NCBI GenBank assembly: GCA_018644785.1
Contig: JABGPV010000013.1
Coordinates: 1 to 39,672 of the forward strand
Source of the DNA: Deltaproteobacteria bacterium
GTDB lineage: Bacteria; Desulfobacterota; DSM-4660; Desulfatiglandales; Desulfatiglandaceae
Length of the DNA: 39,672 nucleotides
Direction of reading: 5' to 3'
In this document: piece after piece, positions 34,371 through 39,672 of the stretch
Layout of the letters: every line of letters begins with the position of its first letter
How positions within the stretch are numbered: the stretch's first letter is position 1
The notes under the pieces: generated by a model
What the model was told of the DNA's origin: nothing
The model's database searches: none
Seen by the model: only the letters and a program-made list of their open reading frames with translations
Translations under genes and position numbers: made by a program

Positions 34371-34814
34371 TTAGACTGAAGGTCGTTTTGAGACCAATAT
34401 TGAATCTACATAGCTGAGTAGCAACTGGTTCTTATTTTTGTATAGCGTAATGCGATTTTTCACAATGCCACGATCCAATTTGGAATTGGATGGTCTAGCC
34501 TCAAGGCATTCCCGAAAGACGGTTAATATATCATTAGGACGGGCAGGGCCATGAAAACGAACCTCATCCCAGCCTAATGCTGCAAGGATTGAAACCTTTG
34601 GTTGATGCGTCACCAGTTTTAAAACTGAAATGCTTATCAGTTGCGTGCCGGGTGCGACAAGACCTGAAAAAACAGCACTCTTTGCGGCCTTAGCGTCAAC
34701 ATGGAAAAATTGAGGATCCCATTTTTCACCGTATGAAATAATTTCCTCTTCGGTAAGGCGATATTCGCCGACCCTCTCGGACTCACCGACGACAAAATCT
34801 TCAAAATATCTCAA
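34371..34814 (-). CDS. MaoC-like hot-dog dehydratase
   Basis: A 147-residue single hot-dog domain: YFEDFVVGESERVGEYRLTEEEIISYGEKWDPQFFHVD, where Asp and His (WDPQFFH) form the hydratase catalytic pair, then FSGLVAPGTQLISISVLKL, GWDEVRFHGPARPNDIL. MaoC proteins hydrate enoyl-CoA thioesters (R-specific); the CoA substrate is not known here. The start is a TTG with GGAG five bases upstream. It is preceded by the attC-like site at 34850-34912, so it could be a cassette gene. Confidence 0.82.
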   Translation of the reverse strand: MRYFEDFVVGESERVGEYRLTEEEIISYGEKWDPQFFHVDAKAAKSAVFSGLVAPGTQLISISVLKLVTHQPKVSILAALGWDEVRFHGPARPNDILTVFRECLEARPSNSKLDRGIVKNRITLYKNKNQLLLSYVDSILVSKRPSV

Positions 34815-34849
34815 TTAATCTCCTGAATAGAGCGACTACATATTTTAGG

Positions 34850-34912
34850 GCCCAACGACGCTTTTCAGCGGGCGCGCGCTTTTTGCGCTCCGCTGCAAAA
34901 GCCTTGTTAGCA
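34850..34912 (-). other. attC-like recombination site (integron cassette type)
   Basis: Read on the minus strand, it runs from TGCTAACAAGG to CGTCGTTGGGC. The right core box is GTTGGGC, a full match to GTTRRRY. The left box is TGCTAAC, a partial match to RYYYAAC that keeps the AAC triplet, followed by AA as in many attC sites. Between them CTTTTGCAGCGG pairs with CCGCTGAAAAG, leaving one extrahelical G, around a hairpin loop (GCGC-AAAAA-GCGC). It begins 25 bases after the stop of the 1283-residue gene and lies 35 bases before the MaoC start, as attC does between cassettes. No integrase gene is in the window, so it could also be an unrelated hairpin. Confidence 0.45.
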
Positions 34913-34937
34913 TTTTTAATTATTATCGTTTGAGCGT

Positions 34938-37900
34938 CTATTGCTCCCCGGGTTTCCATAACTTCATTTCTGATTGATAAATTTCAATTGACTGTAAAAG
35001 ATTGTTGACTTCACGACGTAATTTCTTTGTACTAATAGACACAATAAGGCTCTTATCCATATGATCAATTGCCTTAAGACAAGAATCTAATATCATATGT
35101 CCAAAATCTTCTTTGTTCAAATCTGTAGGGAATGAATCAATTATTTCAAAAAGGATTTTCTCCTTAACATCAAAAGTAATGGTATCGTCTAATAATACTT
35201 TAATAAAAAATTCTAATACAACTCTAAAAGCTATATGGAAAGGGACGCCATAGTCTACTGATAAAGTTAAAGAAAAGTTAAACTTAAGAATATTTTTTAC
35301 ATTAATAACATTTAGTTGTTTATCACCAAAAACAGCTTTTTCAATATCATTAGAATTTAGTGTCAAAAACCGGCATCGATATGAAGACAAATAACCAAAA
35401 AACGATAGATATTCATCGAAGCTGAGGTTGTTTTTTTCATAAAGAGCCCTTACTAAAGCTAAAGAACTGAAATACTCCGGGGCTGCTTGTTTTGTTTGAA
35501 GCTCGATCATTTTTAAATAAAGAGGATCGTCCGTTAGTACAGGTGTATTGTCTCTTTGCGCTAATGAACAAGCGTCGCATAATTCAGCGGGAATTTTTAT
35601 TTCAGGAAAGCATTCAATTTTGTTTGCCTCGGAGATCACGCAAACATTATCCGGGTTTGACTCAAGGGCCTCGATGCCATTGAGAAAATTAGATCGAATT
35701 AAATCACTTTTATCTTTTTCGAGCGATGCAATAGATATTTTGCCTTGAACATAACCCATGGTGCCCGCTTGTCCTTCGGCATATCTGAATTTCTCAGAAA
35801 TATCGGCCAGCGAATTTATTACGGATTGGGGGACTTTTAACCCTGGCAAATAGAAAATAATTTTGGGCAGTAAACCTATCTCGCACAAAAACAGAGCGGA
35901 AGTTGCATCAATGTGAAATGATGCTTGGCTTTCGATAACTTTGGTGGCAGCTTTTTTCTGGTTTTCAAAATTCTCTGCGCTACCGTTGCTAAAATTAATA
36001 TATCCTTTTTGTTCCCTCTGGATTTTCCCAATAGCACTTGCAAGTCCTCCTTCATTTACAGATAGCATGGCTAACGGGATATTGTTATCCTTACAATACA
36101 GTTTAAAAAACGGCTCTGTTCTGGAATGTAAATCATCTAAAAATTTTAGTAAATATTGCGGATCAATGGCCTCCTCTTGCTTGGGCATTTTTACCATCTG
36201 AACACCAGCTAAGTCGCCGTCTTGAGACAATTTGTTGAATTTATGAATTGTTTTCCATAAAATGTATATTTCTATAGGAAATATTTTTTCAATAACTTCA
36301 GTCAGTTCTTCATCTCCAAAGTTATATCTATCTTCGAGAGCAATTTGCTCCCCAACTTTCTTACCTACAAAAAGCTGATATTTATTGTTAGCGATATTTA
36401 TGAGTATTGCATCCAGCTCATCACTCTCGCCAATAAAAAACCAGTCATCCTTGTCCTGTAATTTGACAAATGAATTGGCAGTAACTGCCGGCAGAGATTC
36501 AAGTTCCAACTTAATTTTGCCACATATCCTAATGCATAATAAAAAGTACAAGTTTGCATATTCAGTTGAAGAGAGAACCTTTTTAATTTTTATCCCATCA
36601 ATTAGAGATTCAAGGGCTTTTTCCGGTTGATTACCATGCAGGTGAGATTCAGCCTCAATGCCGACTTTAAACTCAAATGTTGGTTTGGATAATTGATATT
36701 TTAGAAGTATTTCTCTAGCTCTTTCGAATGCTCTATTAGCGACTTTTCCTCTTTGAAAACAGGCAATAATTGTGTTGCTAAGTACATATTCATTATTTGG
36801 CCCCAACATCCCTTCGTTAAAATATTCTTGGAGTATATTTTCTCCTAAATCAATTAGCTCTCGATGCTTTTGCAAATGCATTAAGGCATTGAATAGTTCC
36901 AGTTTTAGATTGATTATTTGTTTTGGATCAGATTCTTTTTCTAGAAGTTTATTTATAATAATAATCTCAAAGTCCCACGCTTTTTTTTGTCTAACTATTT
37001 GAAAAATAGGCTGGCATTCAAAATAGTTCAAAGTGGACAAATCGAGCGTTTTTAGAATCTCAAATGCTTCATCAAAATCTTTTTCGTCAAAATTTAGAAG
37101 TAGTAGCAATTTTTTCTTTTGGATGTTGCCATCATCTGGCAAATTTTCAATTATGCTTTTTCTTAATTTAGGAAAAGATTTTAGAGTACTTGCCATAATA
37201 AAAGCTATATTGATATTATTTTTAAAAAAGCTTAAGACTTCGTCATCTTTTCCATCCTCTATATCGACAACGAGTTTGAGATATTTTTGGATACCTTTAT
37301 CTTCAAAAAATTTCTTTCCAACAGTAAATAAGTTGTTATGAATATTGAATTGGAAGATAAGTACCGTTGATAAATCTTCGGATAACTCGCATCGGGAACA
37401 CTTTAAAAAGTTAAGGAGTCGATCTAAGTCGGTTGCTGGAATCGCAACAACCTGTAAGAATGAGGCAAGTATTTGTTGAATTTGTTTGTCTAAGTGACAA
37501 TTCAACGACAACTCGAGTGTCTCTTGCGCGACCTTTTCATATTTTTGAGTATTTTCAAGAAAATGAAAAGCATGCAATCTCAGTGCATTCAAAACTGCTT
37601 TATTTCTCGGCCCTATATCTCCATGCTCACTAAACTTAGCATCTACTTCATCTATTTCCTGCAGTAAATTTTGTAAATCTTCTGATCGTTGCGAGGTGTC
37701 TTGATTAGAAAAAATTACATTTATAGCCAGCGAGAACTTAGAGGTGTAATTAATTAATCTTTCTGGGTTAAAATGAATGGCTTTTTCTATAAATCTCTCT
37801 GCTCGGGCCAGGTCTCCTGATTTTTCCACAATAGACGAAAATACACGGTAATAACTTGATTTTTCACGAGGACTGTCTGGAAATGCTTTCTCATCAATGT

Positions 37901-38789
37901 TTGAAACATTAATTTCTTCGTCTAAATTATTTTTCCTAACTAAATCTTCTAACGTTATCAGCCAGAAATCACTATTAACTTCTCTGGCCTTTTCCAATAG
38001 TTCTTTGTTCTTATCAGGATCATATTGGGTTAGATAAATTTCTGACAAATATAACAGTGCGCGTGGATCACCTGGGTACATCTTTGCTACATTATTATAT
38101 TTATCTATTGCCTCATCTACCCTTTCTAATTTTTGCAGACACCGACATTCTAAAATTTTATGTTCTAAAAGAAGCTCAGTATCACTTAAAGTTAAAATTA
38201 TTTTTTCAACATCTTCTAATCTTCTCAATGCATACTTTGCATGCTCCCTATCAAGCTCTATTTCCACCTTCTTTAAATATTCAAGGCCGTTTGAAATAGC
38301 TATTCTTTGGTCAATATTGAAGCCTAAACCCAGCATGTTCGCTTCGTCTAATTGGAAAAAAACATCTTCTAAGTCTTTAGCTAAAAACAAATCAAATTTA
38401 ATGTTTGGATTTTCTTTTCTCAGTTCGGATAGTACCTCTTCAGGTTTTTTTGCTCCTGCATATTTATCATTGTAAACAAAATAATATTCCTTTATTTCTG
38501 CGATATGATCCCAGTTCTTTTTTAATTTAACAAAATCCTCTTTTAGCTTTTTAGCAGCTTCTGAATCCTTAGTAGCGGGCACATCAGGAGCATAAACTTG
38601 ATAGTATCTGCCTATGCTCCTGATCCATCCATCATTGCCACCATCACCACCTCCTGACGGTATTTTCCTAAAACCATCAAAAGCTTCTTCCATAATATTT
38701 TCAAAAAAGCTCTGAAACTCAGTTGCACTCTTTGAATGTATTTTGAGCTTAAACTGAAGTGATAGATAATGTTTATCGAGTGCTTTCAT
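34938..38789 (-). CDS. Giant TPR / GreAB-C-like / PIN protein with nuclease-like N-terminal domain; probable defence effector
   Basis: A 1283-residue, AT-rich gene, unlike its neighbours. Residues 1-150 (FQSFFENIMEEAFDGFRKIP, GGGDGGNDGWIRSIGRYYQVYAPD, then KNWDHIAEIKEYYFVYND) resemble nuclease-like domains of ABC-three-component systems. Residues about 180-760 are TPR-like helices (EAIDKYNNVAKMYPGDPRALLYLSEIYL; ARAERFIEKAIHFNPE). Residues about 780-835 match a GreA/GreB C-terminal domain (YQLFVGKKVGEQIAL). Residues about 890-1100 look like a PIN RNase: FHIDATSALFLCEIGLL (Asp961), LKVPQSVI, CDACSLAQRD, VLTDDPLYLKM (Asp1087/1088). The order TPR, GreAB-C, PIN has been described as a conflict-system architecture in comparative genomics. 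I infer an abortive-infection-type RNase; this is unproven. No partner gene is visible beside it. Confidence 0.7.
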   Translation of the reverse strand: MKALDKHYLSLQFKLKIHSKSATEFQSFFENIMEEAFDGFRKIPSGGGDGGNDGWIRSIGRYYQVYAPDVPATKDSEAAKKLKEDFVKLKKNWDHIAEIKEYYFVYNDKYAGAKKPEEVLSELRKENPNIKFDLFLAKDLEDVFFQLDEANMLGLGFNIDQRIAISNGLEYLKKVEIELDREHAKYALRRLEDVEKIILTLSDTELLLEHKILECRCLQKLERVDEAIDKYNNVAKMYPGDPRALLYLSEIYLTQYDPDKNKELLEKAREVNSDFWLITLEDLVRKNNLDEEINVSNIDEKAFPDSPREKSSYYRVFSSIVEKSGDLARAERFIEKAIHFNPERLINYTSKFSLAINVIFSNQDTSQRSEDLQNLLQEIDEVDAKFSEHGDIGPRNKAVLNALRLHAFHFLENTQKYEKVAQETLELSLNCHLDKQIQQILASFLQVVAIPATDLDRLLNFLKCSRCELSEDLSTVLIFQFNIHNNLFTVGKKFFEDKGIQKYLKLVVDIEDGKDDEVLSFFKNNINIAFIMASTLKSFPKLRKSIIENLPDDGNIQKKKLLLLLNFDEKDFDEAFEILKTLDLSTLNYFECQPIFQIVRQKKAWDFEIIIINKLLEKESDPKQIINLKLELFNALMHLQKHRELIDLGENILQEYFNEGMLGPNNEYVLSNTIIACFQRGKVANRAFERAREILLKYQLSKPTFEFKVGIEAESHLHGNQPEKALESLIDGIKIKKVLSSTEYANLYFLLCIRICGKIKLELESLPAVTANSFVKLQDKDDWFFIGESDELDAILINIANNKYQLFVGKKVGEQIALEDRYNFGDEELTEVIEKIFPIEIYILWKTIHKFNKLSQDGDLAGVQMVKMPKQEEAIDPQYLLKFLDDLHSRTEPFFKLYCKDNNIPLAMLSVNEGGLASAIGKIQREQKGYINFSNGSAENFENQKKAATKVIESQASFHIDATSALFLCEIGLLPKIIFYLPGLKVPQSVINSLADISEKFRYAEGQAGTMGYVQGKISIASLEKDKSDLIRSNFLNGIEALESNPDNVCVISEANKIECFPEIKIPAELCDACSLAQRDNTPVLTDDPLYLKMIELQTKQAAPEYFSSLALVRALYEKNNLSFDEYLSFFGYLSSYRCRFLTLNSNDIEKAVFGDKQLNVINVKNILKFNFSLTLSVDYGVPFHIAFRVVLEFFIKVLLDDTITFDVKEKILFEIIDSFPTDLNKEDFGHMILDSCLKAIDHMDKSLIVSISTKKLRREVNNLLQSIEIYQSEMKLWKPGEQ

Positions 38790-38821
38790 AAATCACCAAG
38801 ATTGGGTATATGTGCTAACAG

Positions 38822-38854
38822 TTGCAATAGGTGGAAAATTTCCACTTATTGCAA
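38822..38854 (-). promoter_or_regulatory. Palindrome upstream of the giant gene
   Basis: TTGCAATA...GGTGGAAA at 38822-38837 pairs with TTTCCAC...TATTGCAA through 38854, with one G-T pair and a one-base centre. It is 33-66 bp before the ATG. It could be a regulator site or an RNA hairpin in the leader. No clear -10/-35 pair goes with it. Confidence 0.4.
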
Positions 38855-39316
38855 TATTAAAGCTAATAAACGGAAAATGATGTTGATCGTATGGAAAATT
38901 CAAAAATATTCGGATCGGATGGCATCCTTTCGGAACCCTCTGTATTGCGTTTGTGAGCCCCATTCCGGTTGATACATGTGCAAAGGGTTCTTATGGGTAT
39001 TCCCCGGAATAGATAAACCCGGGGTGGTGAAAGAGGCAGCATTTGAGGGGATGCTCCATATGAAAACCTCCGGCGAATCATTGAGGGTTTGTATGGATAA
39101 AACAGTTATGTGTTAGGGAGAATCCAACCAAATGTCAAGAAGAATTGCTATTTTCATATTTTTCAGCCACAACCGGGACGATGGTTTCGTCTTTAGGAGA
39201 ATCTTCGTTTGCGTCCAAAGTGACCCCATGGTAGGCCCTTTTGAGTGAGTCTTGGGGCAAGAATTAATTTTTGAGCGGACCCTTAGCGGGGCAAAGGCCG
39301 CGGAGCGCCCGAGAGT
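38855..39316 (+). other. Gene-free accessory stretch
   Basis: About 460 bases without a supportable gene. A 21-codon open frame from 38891 contains KIFGSDGI, like the start of phosphoglucosamine mutase, but stops at once, so it could be at most a tiny scar. Frames on the minus strand up to 72 codons have no ribosome binding site and no motif. Confidence 0.5.
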
Positions 39317-39319
39317 GCA

Positions 39320-39340
39320 TTCCCACGCAGAGCGTGGGAA
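39320..39340 (+). repeat. TTCCCACGC/GCGTGGGAA hairpin repeat
   Basis: Two perfect 9-bp arms around AGA, followed by CGAGG. It resembles widely dispersed palindromic repeats with a GTTCCCACGC core found in many bacterial genomes; that resemblance is from memory. It does not end in a T-tract. Confidence 0.6.
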
Positions 39341-39416
39341 CGAGGATTAGAAATACCTCGGCTGGCTTTTTGTTCAGCTGCTTCTGAGCGTACCACGCAA
39401 AAGTGATTTCATCCCT

Positions 39417-39456
39417 TTGACACTGCACAATACACGTGTTATTACACGTGTATTGT
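39417..39456 (+). promoter_or_regulatory. Promoter with overlapping palindromic operator for the antitoxin gene
   Basis: TTGACA at 39417-39422, a 17-bp spacer and TATTAC at 39440-39445. A perfect inverted repeat with 13-bp arms (ACAATACACGTGT at 39427-39439, its complement at 39444-39456, 4-base centre) covers the spacer and the -10. This is the layout of an autorepressed toxin-antitoxin promoter. GGAGGTG at 39461-39467 is the ribosome binding site. Confidence 0.7.
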
Positions 39457-39473
39457 TCAGGGAGGTGATAATA

Positions 39474-39672
39474 ATGCAAAAGAAACTCACAGTGACCATA
39501 AACGAAGAAGTTTATGAAGGCTTGAGAACAGTCATTGGGCCACGAAAAATCAGCCGGTTTATTGAAGAGTTAGTCCGTCCACATATTCTAAAAAAAGATA
39601 TGTATGCTGCCTATAAAGATATGGCTGCTGACCAAAGCAGGGAATCTGAAGCCCTTGAATGGGCTGAAGGCA
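39474..39672 (+). CDS. VapB/MazE-like antitoxin, cut by the window end
   Basis: The first 66 codons are in the window, from an ATG with GGAGGTG 6 bp upstream. The start KLTVTINEEVYEGLRTVIGPRKISRFIEELVRP is a ribbon-helix-helix-like DNA-binding domain. The continuation DMYAAYKDMAADQSRESEALEWAEG is typical of antitoxins paired with PemK/MazF toxins: the acidic tail wraps the toxin. The toxin, if present, lies past the window. Family choice (VapB or MazE) is open. Confidence 0.75.
   Translation, partial: MQKKLTVTINEEVYEGLRTVIGPRKISRFIEELVRPHILKKDMYAAYKDMAADQSRESEALEWAEG

Noticed and set aside
38891..38956. Phosphoglucosamine-mutase-like start (KIFGSDGI)
   Set aside because: Only 21 codons before a stop; the similarity is eight residues and may be chance.
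1..39672. CRISPR array, insertion sequence, rRNA
   Set aside because: No regularly spaced repeats, no transposase and no rRNA segment were seen on either strand.

Overview
This window looks like a chromosomal piece of an anaerobic, amino-acid- or organic-acid-using bacterium. The gene families (two branched-chain-amino-acid-type ABC importers, an indolepyruvate:ferredoxin oxidoreductase with polyferredoxin partners, an exported caspase-like protein, an orphan CbbQ/CbbO pair) fit a sulfate-reducing Desulfobacterota lineage such as the Desulfobacteraceae. That placement is inference from gene content; there is no rRNA or marker gene here.

Layout. (1) 30-5972: a tRNA-Ser(GCT) gene carries a small integrated island. 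The 3' 65 bp of the tRNA gene are repeated exactly at 5908-5972. A 41-codon C-terminal stump of a tyrosine recombinase sits next to the tRNA. The cargo is a HicAB toxin-antitoxin pair, an exported caspase-like protein with a coiled coil and poly-glycine tail, and a secreted multidomain protein. (2) 6145-15490 (all minus): one probable operon that reads livK, livH, a livM-livG fusion (with a one-base frameshift), livF with a 168-residue tail, a YqiK/flotillin-like SPFH protein, an AHL-lactonase-like metallo-hydrolase, and a LarA-like protein without the usual cofactor lysine. (3) 15694-27842 (all minus): a second complete liv importer, whose binding protein has a Tat signal, then iorA, iorB, a 4Fe-4S/BFD ferredoxin, a 482-residue LarA-like protein, a divergent quinolinate-phosphoribosyltransferase-like protein, a molybdopterin-binding-domain protein and a 2-keto-4-pentenoate-hydratase-like enzyme. 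An IclR regulator lies upstream. The two liv blocks together look like uptake plus catabolism of one or two related carboxylic or amino acids. (4) 29175-33627 (plus): an M24 aminopeptidase-like protein that has lost metal ligands, a fragment of a second hicAB copy, and an orphan cbbQ-cbbO pair. (5) 33768-39672: an AT-rich accessory segment with a DUF2058 protein, a MaoC-like protein, an attC-like site, a 1283-residue TPR/GreAB-C/PIN conflict-type protein, and the start of a VapB/MazE-like antitoxin with an operator laid over its promoter.

Most interesting: the very large probable defence protein with an integron-like attC directly after its stop codon; the LarA-like/QPRTase-like/MoCF/IorAB cluster, which resembles no pathway I can name; and the liv-flotillin-lactonase-LarA operon.
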